The notes under the pieces: generated by a model | Told to the model about the DNA's origin: nothing | Database searches by the model: none | The model's input: the letters and a program-made list of their open reading frames with translations, nothing else | In this document: positions 1-9,586 of the stretch, one piece after another | Position numbering within the stretch: position 1 is the stretch's first letter | Layout: every line of letters starts with the position of its first letter | Made by a program: the position numbers and the translations under genes | DNA from: a virus | Direction: 5' to 3' (one strand) | Length of the DNA stretch: 25,513 nucleotides | IMG/VR virus record: IMGVR_UViG_3300047550_004727 | Span: 1 to 25,513 of that record

Positions 1-3000
1 ACCAATTTTTCCGTATTTGGTAGGTAAAAACTATTCTGCAAAACCAAATGAGTTTAATTTTAAAAAATCTTCTAATCAAGATGATGTTGACTTAACTTTT
101 ACTAGATGGATAAGAAATACACGTTATTACAATCTCACAAGTAAAACAAGTGAATATGATTATGTAAATATTCCAACAGAATTAAATCAAAAGTCTTTTA
201 TTAAGTATGCTTCTCCTGGATTTATAGAGAATGTTGGAATTATAACAGGAGGAAATAATTACAAAGTTGGCGATAGACTGGTATTTTTAGAATCTGATAC
301 TGGTGGATATGGCGCAGATGTAAGAGTTTCAAAAATTTTAGGAAAAAATGTAAATTATATAAGCGTAGCCTCAAGTACTATATCCAATGTAGAATTTTAT
401 CCTCTTGGAGGAGATGGAAAGTTTACCGCATTTTCACCATCTCCGCACAATTTATACAATAGTGATATTGTAACAGTTTCTGGTTTAAGTACAACATCAT
501 CTCTCATTCAAGGATCTTATCCTATTGGAGTTTCTACTGGTGATGTTTATATCTTAAACTCTGATATCGGTTCATCTACAATCACTGGATTAGTAACTTT
601 CTTTAATATCTCCGGAAACTTCAATTTCCCATCTCTTCGTGAAAATGATATCATTGCAATCGGATCAGAACAAGTAAAAGTTTTAAATATTGATAATAAA
701 ACATCTAGAATTAGAGCACTAAGAGCTTATAATAACGTTTCATCTGCCCATACTAGCACAACAACTGCTTATCAAATACAAAGAAAACTTTCTATTAATG
801 TTGGTTATAAAACAACGTTTGATTTTAAAATCAATAGAGAGTTTTATTTTGATCCAACAGAGTCACTTGGATTAGGATTAGTTGGTGTTGGCACCACAGT
901 TGCTATATCAAATCCCGGAGCAGGAAATACTCAAATTTACATTCCAATACAGACTATTTATTTGCCAGGACACAACCTGAATACTGGAGATCCTGTTGTT
1001 TATAACACAAACACAGGAAGTCCTATAGGAATTTCTACAAATGGTGTAGTATTTAAATCTCTGCAAGATCAGTCATTAGTTTATGTTTCAAAAATTAATG
1101 ATTATTTGATTGGAATTTCTACAGTGAGGCTTGGTATAGGGACGAATGGTTCTTTTGTTGGAATTGCATCTACAACTAAAAATGATTCATTACTGTATTT
1201 TACTGGAATTGGAACAGGAACGTATCATAGTTTTAAAACAGTATATTCAAATGTATTGAGCGGATCACTGCAAAGAAATCTAGTCACAGTTTCAACTGCT
1301 CAAACTCATGGTTTAAGAAATGAAGATGAAGTTTTTATAGATGTAAATCCATCTCTAACAACATCATTTGCAGTAAGATATAATGATTATAATAGAAGAT
1401 TGGTAATTGATCCCAAAGATTTTGTTGCGGCTGGGATTAACACTCAGACATCAGAAATTACAATATCTGATCATAGATTCTACAATGGACAAAAATTAAT
1501 TCATAATTGTAATGGAACAAGTTATGGATTAGTTAACAATGAAATTTATTACGTAATTTTTGTAGATAAAGATAAATTTAAACTTGCAAGATCTTATGAA
1601 GAATCTATAAGCTTATTACCAACACCAATAAAAATTACTAATGGATTTGATGGAACTCTATCACAAATAAATCCAAGACTAGAAGTATATAGAGATTCGA
1701 CAATTACATTCAGCCTCTCAGATAATTCTCTTTCAGTATCTAATCAGTCACAAAGATTTCCAATTTTTGAATTTAATTTTTATACCGATTCTAATTTTAC
1801 CAAAAAATTTGACTCAACACAAAGGGAAAATCAATTTGAGGTTAAAAAATACGGTGTTGTCGGAATTTCAACCGATGCAAGGGTAACTCTTACAGTAAAT
1901 AAAAACGTTCCAGAAAAGCTTTATTACAAGTTAGATTTAATTAATGAATCTTTAGCGACTATAGAAAAAAAAGAAAGTATAATAGATGATTCTGTATTTT
2001 CTAATAATCAAATCAATATTAATGAAAGTTTATATAATGGAAATTATAAAGTTACATCTACATCAAATTCTGATTTCACTTATAATCTATCAGTAAAACC
2101 AGAGTCTTCTTCTTATATCTCTTCAACATCTACAATTAGTTATCAAACAACTTCTTCAAATGCAAGTGGATCTATCAGTGAATTATCAATAAAAAATAAG
2201 GGAAATAATTATTACTCTCTTCCTGGAATATCAACAGTTTTAATTACCGAAAATGGGACGGGAGCTTTCTTAAAAGCTTACAGCAAATCAATAGGAAATA
2301 TTAAAACAATTAATATAGAGAATATCGGATTCGATTTTCCCTCGGATAAAACTCTGAGTCCAACAACTAAACTCCCACAAATTTGCGAAATTGAAACTTT
2401 TGCTACAATTGATACTATTGGAGTAACTTCTTTTGGGAGAGGATATACAGTAGCACCAAAATTAATTTTATTAGATGGAAAAACTAAAAAAGTTGTTCCT
2501 GATGTGGACTTAAGATATGAGCTTGGGGACGGAAGAGTAACTATTTTAAGAAATACCAGCGGCATAAACAATGTAACACCTAGAATAGTTTCAATTAGAA
2601 ATTCAAATGGTGTTGGAATTTCTACAATTAGATATAATTCAGCGAATAAAACTGCAGCAGTAACTCTCTCTGTTGGTTTTAGTACAGAGGAATCTTTTCC
2701 CTTTGCTACTAATGACAGAATTTTAATTGAAAATGTTAGTGTTGGCGTTGGATCAACTGGAAAAGGATATAATTCAGAAAATTATGGATATGAATTTTTC
2801 AAAATTCTGTCTGTAGCCGAAAATAGAGGTGGTATTGGTATTGTAACTTTTAGTTTGGAGGGTTTTATAAAAGAAGGAGAAGTTCCAGGAACTTTTGATC
2901 CATTAAATTCTTCAGGAAAAATAATTGCCGAAAAGAGTCAACCACAGTTTTCAGTTAAAATAAAACCAACCGATTTCTTTAATGGAGAACCGATTGTTTC

Positions 3001-6000
3001 AATTGCAGCAACTGCCATGTCGGGTATTGTCCAAGATTGGGACAATAAAACTGGTACTATAAGAATTAGTACTACAGATAAAGTTTATCCAGGGACATAT
3101 GTTAGAGGGGTAACTTCTGGATCTATTGGATTAATCAATTTTGTAAATGATTTTGATTCTTCATATAATTTAAATTATTATTCTGAAGTTAGGAATGGTT
3201 GGGAAAATGAAACAGGATTTTTAAATGATATCCTTCAGAGAATACCTGATAATGAATACTATCAAAATTTTTCATATTCCTTAAAATCAAAAGTTGCCTT
3301 TGATACTTGGGAAGATGTTGTAAGCACACTAAACCATACTGCAGGATTTAAAAAGTTTGCAGATCTCCAAATGGAATCCGCACTACCTTTTTATGATGAG
3401 CAATCTATGATTGTTGAAATTCCATCTAATGCTCCAGACGTAGAGGTGATTGTAAATATTGACTCTGTGATTGATACAAATTGCTTCTTTGACTATGATA
3501 TGGTTAAAGAAAATGTTTTAAACATAGACGGAAGAATAGTTACAGATGAAATTATCTTTAATAATAAAGTTTTAACTGATTATTCAGAATCAGTTGGAAA
3601 TAGAGTTCTTTTGATTGATGATATAAGTGATCAATTTAATAGTAACGTTAGAGTAAAAAGATTTGGAGAAGTTGCAAGATTTTCTCTCGAAGGAGTTACC
3701 TCTAAAAAGATTGTAACTTTAGTTAGAGATAAAAGATATGTAAATCAAAGACAGGTATTGATTTTAGATTTCCTTAAGGATGAATATTTTAATTATTTAA
3801 ATCAATATGCAAGAGTTGAAACTAGCTATGATATGGGATCTTTTGATTTTGAAATTGATGGAAACGAAGGTATTATCAATTTTTATCCCACAAACTTTGA
3901 ATTCAATGATTATGATGTTACTTGTTTATTTTTTAACTTAACAGATGGACTTTCTGGTATTGGATCAACTGATCTTGGAGATGTTGTTAAAATAATTACA
4001 CAATCTTCTACATCTTCGGTAGGATCTACTTGCAGTGTTATTAGTATTGCATCTTCATTTACTTCAGCTAAAGGTATTGTAAATGTTATTGGGAATAGTG
4101 GACAACACTTCTTTAGTGAGTATAATGTTATTCGAAATGGATCTCAAATTGAATTTTTAGAGTACGGTTCTCTAATTAATGATGACTTGAGTTTTTATAC
4201 AAGTGGAACTATTGGTACATTTTTCCCATATATTTCTGGATCTAATTTAAACATTGATTTTATTCCATACGCTGGTATTGGAGTTACAGTTAATAGTTTA
4301 AACATTGCAATTGGAAATACTAACACAAGTGGTATAGGAACATATGATTTACAATATGCAAGAATAAAATCAAATTATATTTCTATATCCTCCTCACCAT
4401 CACCAACACAAAATGTTGTTGGGACATTCGAAAATACTTATGGTGGAGCGTATTATGTTTTACAGGCAACTAATAAAAATACTGGACATGTATATCTCTC
4501 AGAAATTGTTAGTGTTGTCAGTGATACTGATTCATATTATGTCGAATACGCTGACTTACAAACCAATTCAGGACTTGGTACTGTTGGAGTAAATCTTTCT
4601 GGTACAAATACTCAACTAACATTTACCCCAATACCAAATACTGATGTAGAAGTAAGAGTATTTGTAAGTCTACTAAAATTTGAAGAAACCAGTCCTTTAG
4701 AATCTGTCATTAATCTTTCCAATGCATCCATTGAGACTCAATATGGATTGTATCGATCCTCAGCTACAGATTTAAAGAGAGATTTTGATTTGACTTATAA
4801 ATCAATTCCAATTTTCAAGAAAGACTTTTATACTCTAACAGATATAGACTACAGCACAAATATAATTACTTTACCCAATCACTTCTTTGTAACTGGAGAA
4901 GAAGTAGTTTATACAAACCCTGGAGCTGGAACAAGTTTAGCAATAGGAATTGGAACAACATCTATAGCTGGAATAGGAACTACAGATAAATTGCCTTCCT
5001 CTGTTTTTGTTGTTAAATTAAGTGAAACTCAACTTAAGTTATCTCCAACAGCAGCAGATTCTTTAGCAGATCCACCAAATACTTTTGATTTTATATCTGG
5101 AGTAGGAACGCATTTCTTCACTGCTAGAAAACAAAATTCAAAAGTTATAATTGCTCTCGATAATATAATTCAATCTCCAATTGTATCAACTGCAATAACT
5201 TCAAGTTTGAGTAAAAATATTTTCATTTCAGATGATATTTTATATTTTACAGGAATAACTTCTTTTGTTGGCGGTGATCTAATTCGAGTTGGTGATGAAA
5301 TAATGAAAATCAGAGGTGTTGGTATTGGCAGCACAAATGCAATTCTTGTTCAAAGACCTTGGATGGGAACAGAAGTTGTTGGACATTCAACTGGATCTCT
5401 GATTACAAAAGTAAGTGGAAATTACAATATTGTCGGAAATACACTTAATTTTGTAGAAGCACCATATGGAAATATACCTATAGGATCTTCAACAAATCCA
5501 CCAGATCAAAGAGATTATGTGGGAATTACAACTAGATCTAAGTTTCATGGAAGATCCTTCTTGAGATCTGCATATCCAAATTCATCTATTGAGGCTTATT
5601 ATAATAATTACATTTTTGATGATATTTCTTCCGAATTTGATAGCACCAAAAAATTATTCACCTTAACATCAAATAAATCAAATGTTACCGGATTTTCCAC
5701 AGAAAATGCTATTGTATTAATCAATGATATTTTCCAAGGTCCAGGATTAATTTATGACTATACTTTATCTGAAAGTTCAGGTATAAGTTCAATTCGTTTT
5801 ACTGGTACAGCGTCATCAGTTTCCTATGATCCTAATGTCGGAACTTTGCCAAAAGGTGGTATTTTAGTTTCAGTTGGATCAACGGCTGGTTTTGGATATC
5901 AACCACTCGTTGCTGCTGGAGGAACTGCGATAGTTTCTGTTGCAGGAACCATTCAATCCATCAGTATTGGAAATACTGGATCTGGATACAGATCAGGTAT

Positions 6001-8080
6001 TCAAACAGTAAGAGTTGGTGTTGTAACTTCATCCTTAGAAACTCCAAATATTTTTTACGTTGGTATTGCATCAATTGTTAATGGAAATGTCATAGGAGTT
6101 GCAATAACAAATCCAGGAATTGGATATACAAGTTCAAATCCACCTCAGGTTATTTTTGATTCTCCATTGTCATATTCGAATATTCCCCTGATATATTCAT
6201 CTAGTTCTTCTGGAAATGGATCATCTGCGACTGTGGACATAGTTGTAGGACAAGGATCGAGTGTAATTGATTTTCAACTAAGCAATCTTGGATATGCTTA
6301 TAAAGAGGGACAAACTTTAACCGTTGCTATTGGAGGTACAACAGGTATTCCAACAACATCAAATCCAAACTTCAGAGAATTCAATATAACTATTGACACT
6401 GTTTATAAAGATAAATTTGCTGCTTGGAGTATTGGAGAACTTGCAGTTCTTGACGATTTTAGCAATGAATTTGATGGAGCAAGAAGAAAATTCCAAATAA
6501 AATTAAATGGAGAAATTTTATCTATTAGATCTTCTAAGGGATCTAAAATTGATATTAAGTCAACTCTACTTTTATTCATCAATAGCGTATTACAAATACC
6601 TGGAGAGGCATATGAATTTGAAGGTGGTAGCGTAATAACATTTACAGAACCTCCAAAAATTGGAGATTCGATGAAATTATTGTTCTATAAAGGAACAGGT
6701 TCCATAGATGTTATTGATAGAGATATCATAGAAACCGTTAAAATAGGGGATGAATTGACAATTGGATATGATTCATACTTGGGACAATCAAGTTTCTTAC
6801 AAGAAAATTACAGATCTGTAATTGATATTACATCTTTGAACACAGTAGATACTACTGTTTATTTTGGACCTGGCAATACATCCGATGAAACATTATCAAG
6901 ACCCGTAACTTGGTGCAAACAAACTGAAGATAAAATTGTTAACGAAAAAGAAATTGCAAAAGATAGAGATCTTTACGAACCATTCATTTATCCAGCAACT
7001 AATGTTATTCAAACTGTAAGCGCGGGATCTACGGTAATTTATGTTGAGAGTGTTAAATCATTCTTTGATCCATATAACGAAAATACGATTTCTCTTAATT
7101 TCCAAAATAATATTACCCTATCATCTCAAGAAGATAAAGTATCTGCTGCGGCAACCGCTGTTGTTTCTTCTGCCGGCACGATTAGCAATATTGTGCTTTC
7201 GAATGGGGGATCTGGATATATTAGTGCTCCTACAATAAGCATTGGTAATCCATTAGGGTTTGGAATTTCTAATCCAGCTACGACATATGTCACTTCATTG
7301 GCTTCATTGGTTGGACTGGGAACCACTGCTACTGCTACTGCTTCTATAACATCTGGTATTGTAACCTCAGTTACAATTACAAACCCTGGAACTGGATATA
7401 CATTTACTAATCCCCCAGTTGTATTCATTGAACCACCCAAAATTAATATCAAGAAACTTTCTAGTATTTCTTATCAGGGTGATTTTGGAGTGGTGGTTGG
7501 TTTTGCAAGCACATCAATTGTAGGAGTTGCATCTACTGGAATTAGATTTGATTTTTATATTCCACCAGATTCAGTATTAAGAAGTAATGCGATTGTTGGA
7601 AGTGCAATCACAATCAGTGGAATTTCTACAGGAGACTATTTTGTACTATCGGATTCAAATATAGAATTCCAAACTAATATTAATTCTTTGAGATCAAATG
7701 GATCTATAGTTGGAATTGGAACAACATTTATTGATAATGTATATCAAGTTGTATCTGCAACTACTGGATTAAAAAATGTAATAGGATTTGGAAATGTCTA
7801 TGTTAGACAAGTGGTTGTAAATGTTAACACTACAAACAATTATGATTTCAGATCTAGAACTTTCGATTCTACATTAATAACTTTTGATTCTACAATAATT
7901 ACATTTGATGCAGAACTTGTTGCTCAAGTAGGAAACTTTAGTTGGGGTAAAATACCAATTTCACCTCTTACAGCATCAGAATCTTTTGTATTCTATAATC
8001 AAAATGGAATTACAGGGATCAAGACATCTGCTCTTGTAACAAGAACGAATTCGCTGAAATATAGAAACTATAAGGTATAA
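1..8080 (+). CDS. Giant virion structural protein, 5'-truncated; possible gp7-equivalent baseplate wedge/fibre protein
   Basis: The reading frame is open from the left edge (first full codon at nt 2). The TTG at nt 17 is unlikely to be the true start, because residues before it (PIFPYLVG) continue the protein and resemble the end of the YHYH-type domain in large marine-phage structural proteins. About 2690 residues are visible. The stretch at nt 3190-3370 (containing EYYQNFSYSLKS, then W and NHTAGFKKFADLQ) resembles the conserved late part of T4 gp7 (SYYVMKIKSNLPSSRW, then HPVGFG). Lying just upstream of the gp8 region also fits gp7. The rest is rich in G, S, T, I and V, with GxGY-type beta repeats (nt 225-275, 2180-2470, 5950-6330, 7180-7430), a GDE..RPW.GT..GH module (nt 5270-5410) and a heptad repeat at the C-terminus. 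T4 gp7 is only 1032 residues, so this would be gp7 with very large additions, or a fibre protein carrying a gp7-like segment. The structural role is secure; the gp7 identity is inference. It ends inside a late-promoter-like motif. Confidence 0.8.
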   Translation, partial: PIFPYLVGKNYSAKPNEFNFKKSSNQDDVDLTFTRWIRNTRYYNLTSKTSEYDYVNIPTELNQKSFIKYASPGFIENVGIITGGNNYKVGDRLVFLESDTGGYGADVRVSKILGKNVNYISVASSTISNVEFYPLGGDGKFTAFSPSPHNLYNSDIVTVSGLSTTSSLIQGSYPIGVSTGDVYILNSDIGSSTITGLVTFFNISGNFNFPSLRENDIIAIGSEQVKVLNIDNKTSRIRALRAYNNVSSAHTSTTTAYQIQRKLSINVGYKTTFDFKINREFYFDPTESLGLGLVGVGTTVAISNPGAGNTQIYIPIQTIYLPGHNLNTGDPVVYNTNTGSPIGISTNGVVFKSLQDQSLVYVSKINDYLIGISTVRLGIGTNGSFVGIASTTKNDSLLYFTGIGTGTYHSFKTVYSNVLSGSLQRNLVTVSTAQTHGLRNEDEVFIDVNPSLTTSFAVRYNDYNRRLVIDPKDFVAAGINTQTSEITISDHRFYNGQKLIHNCNGTSYGLVNNEIYYVIFVDKDKFKLARSYEESISLLPTPIKITNGFDGTLSQINPRLEVYRDSTITFSLSDNSLSVSNQSQRFPIFEFNFYTDSNFTKKFDSTQRENQFEVKKYGVVGISTDARVTLTVNKNVPEKLYYKLDLINESLATIEKKESIIDDSVFSNNQININESLYNGNYKVTSTSNSDFTYNLSVKPESSSYISSTSTISYQTTSSNASGSISELSIKNKGNNYYSLPGISTVLITENGTGAFLKAYSKSIGNIKTINIENIGFDFPSDKTLSPTTKLPQICEIETFATIDTIGVTSFGRGYTVAPKLILLDGKTKKVVPDVDLRYELGDGRVTILRNTSGINNVTPRIVSIRNSNGVGISTIRYNSANKTAAVTLSVGFSTEESFPFATNDRILIENVSVGVGSTGKGYNSENYGYEFFKILSVAENRGGIGIVTFSLEGFIKEGEVPGTFDPLNSSGKIIAEKSQPQFSVKIKPTDFFNGEPIVSIAATAMSGIVQDWDNKTGTIRISTTDKVYPGTYVRGVTSGSIGLINFVNDFDSSYNLNYYSEVRNGWENETGFLNDILQRIPDNEYYQNFSYSLKSKVAFDTWEDVVSTLNHTAGFKKFADLQMESALPFYDEQSMIVEIPSNAPDVEVIVNIDSVIDTNCFFDYDMVKENVLNIDGRIVTDEIIFNNKVLTDYSESVGNRVLLIDDISDQFNSNVRVKRFGEVARFSLEGVTSKKIVTLVRDKRYVNQRQVLILDFLKDEYFNYLNQYARVETSYDMGSFDFEIDGNEGIINFYPTNFEFNDYDVTCLFFNLTDGLSGIGSTDLGDVVKIITQSSTSSVGSTCSVISIASSFTSAKGIVNVIGNSGQHFFSEYNVIRNGSQIEFLEYGSLINDDLSFYTSGTIGTFFPYISGSNLNIDFIPYAGIGVTVNSLNIAIGNTNTSGIGTYDLQYARIKSNYISISSSPSPTQNVVGTFENTYGGAYYVLQATNKNTGHVYLSEIVSVVSDTDSYYVEYADLQTNSGLGTVGVNLSGTNTQLTFTPIPNTDVEVRVFVSLLKFEETSPLESVINLSNASIETQYGLYRSSATDLKRDFDLTYKSIPIFKKDFYTLTDIDYSTNIITLPNHFFVTGEEVVYTNPGAGTSLAIGIGTTSIAGIGTTDKLPSSVFVVKLSETQLKLSPTAADSLADPPNTFDFISGVGTHFFTARKQNSKVIIALDNIIQSPIVSTAITSSLSKNIFISDDILYFTGITSFVGGDLIRVGDEIMKIRGVGIGSTNAILVQRPWMGTEVVGHSTGSLITKVSGNYNIVGNTLNFVEAPYGNIPIGSSTNPPDQRDYVGITTRSKFHGRSFLRSAYPNSSIEAYYNNYIFDDISSEFDSTKKLFTLTSNKSNVTGFSTENAIVLINDIFQGPGLIYDYTLSESSGISSIRFTGTASSVSYDPNVGTLPKGGILVSVGSTAGFGYQPLVAAGGTAIVSVAGTIQSISIGNTGSGYRSGIQTVRVGVVTSSLETPNIFYVGIASIVNGNVIGVAITNPGIGYTSSNPPQVIFDSPLSYSNIPLIYSSSSSGNGSSATVDIVVGQGSSVIDFQLSNLGYAYKEGQTLTVAIGGTTGIPTTSNPNFREFNITIDTVYKDKFAAWSIGELAVLDDFSNEFDGARRKFQIKLNGEILSIRSSKGSKIDIKSTLLLFINSVLQIPGEAYEFEGGSVITFTEPPKIGDSMKLLFYKGTGSIDVIDRDIIETVKIGDELTIGYDSYLGQSSFLQENYRSVIDITSLNTVDTTVYFGPGNTSDETLSRPVTWCKQTEDKIVNEKEIAKDRDLYEPFIYPATNVIQTVSAGSTVIYVESVKSFFDPYNENTISLNFQNNITLSSQEDKVSAAATAVVSSAGTISNIVLSNGGSGYISAPTISIGNPLGFGISNPATTYVTSLASLVGLGTTATATASITSGIVTSVTITNPGTGYTFTNPPVVFIEPPKINIKKLSSISYQGDFGVVVGFASTSIVGVASTGIRFDFYIPPDSVLRSNAIVGSAITISGISTGDYFVLSDSNIEFQTNINSLRSNGSIVGIGTTFIDNVYQVVSATTGLKNVIGFGNVYVRQVVVNVNTTNNYDFRSRTFDSTLITFDSTIITFDAELVAQVGNFSWGKIPISPLTASESFVFYNQNGITGIKTSALVTRTNSLKYRNYKV
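7862..7924 (+). repeat. Seven-codon repeat near the C-terminus of the giant protein
   Basis: Three consecutive 21-bp units encode FDSTLIT, FDSTIIT and FDAELVA, preceded by a related YDFRSRT. The alternating pattern would suit short beta strands in a fibrous or trimeric end segment. No second function is evident. Confidence 0.7.
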
Positions 8081-8083
8081 ATA
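8076..8083 (+). promoter_or_regulatory. T4-type late promoter motif (exact TATAAATA)
   Basis: TATAAATA is identical to the T4 late promoter -10 element. It overlaps the stop codon of the giant upstream gene (8078-8080) and lies 29 bp before the ATG of the next gene, a reasonable leader length. No clear Shine-Dalgarno sequence follows. In such AT-rich DNA a chance match is possible. Confidence 0.55.
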
Positions 8084-8112
8084 TTACAAATGCTCCAAAT
8101 TTTTGAAAAATA

Positions 8113-9567
8113 ATGTCAAAATTAGTAATTAATACTGGATCTAATCCTAATGATGGGACGGGCGATAGTCTAAGAGATGGCGCGGATAAGATTAATGCAA
8201 ATTTTACTGAGATTTATGGTGCTTTAGGTCCAAACACATCTTTGTCAGTTGGATTTGGACGTACTGTTATTGGAATTTCTGCAACCACATTTAATGTTGG
8301 AATTGGATCAACAAATCCAAAATCAAAATTTGAAGTGCTTGGAGATTTAAGCGCACAGTCATATAAATTAGGGACAACAGAAATTATAAGTTCATCTGGA
8401 CAACTTAAAAATATTTCCTCTCTAGATGCCACAACAACAGCAACTATTGAATCTGCCGTTCAAGCAGCTCCAAATACTTTTACAGATTTGCAGATAATTG
8501 GAGTATCTACCTTTTTAAATGGACCTGTACTAATTGGTAGTGGAACATCTACGGGAACCGCATCGCAACCATTTCAAGTAACTGGTGGTGCTTATATTTC
8601 TGAAAATCTGGGAATAGGCACAACAAACCCAAGTCAACGACTTCAAGTTGGATTTGGTGCCTCTGTTGTAATAGTAGATTTAGAAGGAGACTTGGGAATT
8701 GGAATTTCAATCCCAACATCTAAATTGCATGTCATAGGTAATTCTATCATTACTGGATTTTCAACGTTAGGAAGTATAAGCGCAGGAAATCTAGTTCTTG
8801 CAGGTATTACCACTGGATTAAATGTTCCGGGAATCAGCACCTTTGGTGATATTACAGTTAGTGATTTACTTTTAGCAGGTATTACCACTGGTATTAATGC
8901 TACAGGTATTATAACTGCTGGTGGATATGTTGCAAGTCAAGGAACGAGCACTGTTGCACCCATTCAACTCGCATCTACAGGGGCTCTATTAACTGGTAAC
9001 GGAACTTTAGGAGCAATTGAATATGATGGACAAAATTATTATGCGACTGGAGTTACAACAACAGGTAGAGGATTTATTCCAACAGTTAGTTCTTTTAGAC
9101 TCAATGCAAATAGAGCAGCACAATCTCCAGTATCTGGATCAATAAACTATTTTGATCCTGGATTAATTCCCCTCACCGGAAATGGTGTATATGAAATTGA
9201 TTTTGATCTGTACTTTACAAAAGGAACAACTGGAATCACAACATTTACACTGTCAACACCATTTGCCCCATCATATGTCAGTGCAATACTGACTGCAACT
9301 CCTGTAACTGGAGTTTCAACAAACACGGCAGCGAGTCCTCAGTTAGTATCTGTTGTCGGTGGTGCAACTACTAGTACTTCATTAGCGTTAACGTTAAATG
9401 CTGCTACACATTACACAAAAATATCAGTAATTGTTGAAAATGGAACAAATAACGCAAATACTTTAACTCTGAATACAACAAATACTGGAACAATAACCCC
9501 ACTTAGAGGAAGTCGTTGGAAAGCGATGCTTCTAACAAGAAGTGCTGGTGTTGGAGTAACTCAATAA
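8113..9567 (+). CDS. Fibre-like virion protein with T4 gp9/gp10-type N-terminal domain
   Basis: A 484-residue protein. The first 40 residues (VINTGSNPNDGTGDSLRDG, then INANFTEIYGALG) closely match the start of T4 gp10 (NIGNVVDDGTGDYLRKGG, then INENFDELYYELG) and resemble T4 gp9, the domain that docks these proteins on the baseplate wedge. The middle consists of repeated glycine-rich segments such as VGIGSTNPKSKFEVLG, LGIGTTNPSQRLQV and SKLHVIGN, typical of fibre beta-structure in marine phages, plus a 25-residue repeat around LAGITTG. From about residue 310 a more complex part begins (FRLNANRAAQ, then FDPGLIPLTG), probably a globular tip. The start at 8113 puts the N-terminal motif immediately after Met. 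It lies between the giant gene and gp8, whereas T4 has genes 9 and 10 after gene 8. A role as a baseplate-attached fibre or spike is inferred from the N-terminus; what it binds is unknown. Confidence 0.8.
   Translation: MSKLVINTGSNPNDGTGDSLRDGADKINANFTEIYGALGPNTSLSVGFGRTVIGISATTFNVGIGSTNPKSKFEVLGDLSAQSYKLGTTEIISSSGQLKNISSLDATTTATIESAVQAAPNTFTDLQIIGVSTFLNGPVLIGSGTSTGTASQPFQVTGGAYISENLGIGTTNPSQRLQVGFGASVVIVDLEGDLGIGISIPTSKLHVIGNSIITGFSTLGSISAGNLVLAGITTGLNVPGISTFGDITVSDLLLAGITTGINATGIITAGGYVASQGTSTVAPIQLASTGALLTGNGTLGAIEYDGQNYYATGVTTTGRGFIPTVSSFRLNANRAAQSPVSGSINYFDPGLIPLTGNGVYEIDFDLYFTKGTTGITTFTLSTPFAPSYVSAILTATPVTGVSTNTAASPQLVSVVGGATTSTSLALTLNAATHYTKISVIVENGTNNANTLTLNTTNTGTITPLRGSRWKAMLLTRSAGVGVTQ
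8800..8891 (+). repeat. 25-codon direct repeat inside the gp9/10-like fibre gene
   Basis: The 17-base sequence GCAGGTATTACCACTGG occurs at 8800-8816 and again at 8875-8891, exactly 75 bp apart, so it stays in frame. The protein copies read LAGITTGLNVPGIST and LAGITTGINATGIIT. This is a tandem fibre-shaft repeat, not a mobile element. Confidence 0.8.
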
Positions 9568-9570
9568 ATA
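9563..9570 (+). promoter_or_regulatory. Late-promoter-like motif (AATAAATA, 7/8)
   Basis: AATAAATA differs from the T4 late consensus TATAAATA at the first base only. It overlaps the stop codon of the fibre gene (9565-9567) and ends 16 bp before the gp8 start. The placement copies the exact motif at 8076. It is a weak call in AT-rich DNA. Confidence 0.3.
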
Positions 9571-9586
9571 GATAAAAAACTGTAAA

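Noticed and set aside
17-19. TTG at the left edge as the start codon of the giant protein
   Set aside because: The frame is open to the edge, and the residues before it (PIFPY) continue a recognisable conserved pattern, so the gene begins outside the window.
2278-2571. Minus-strand open frame of 97 codons inside the giant gene
   Set aside because: It lies fully opposite a well-supported coding frame, has no ribosome site or family pattern, and its composition mirrors the repetitive sense strand. Other minus-strand frames (e.g. 7126-7452, 13312-13581, 24232-24570) fail for the same reasons.
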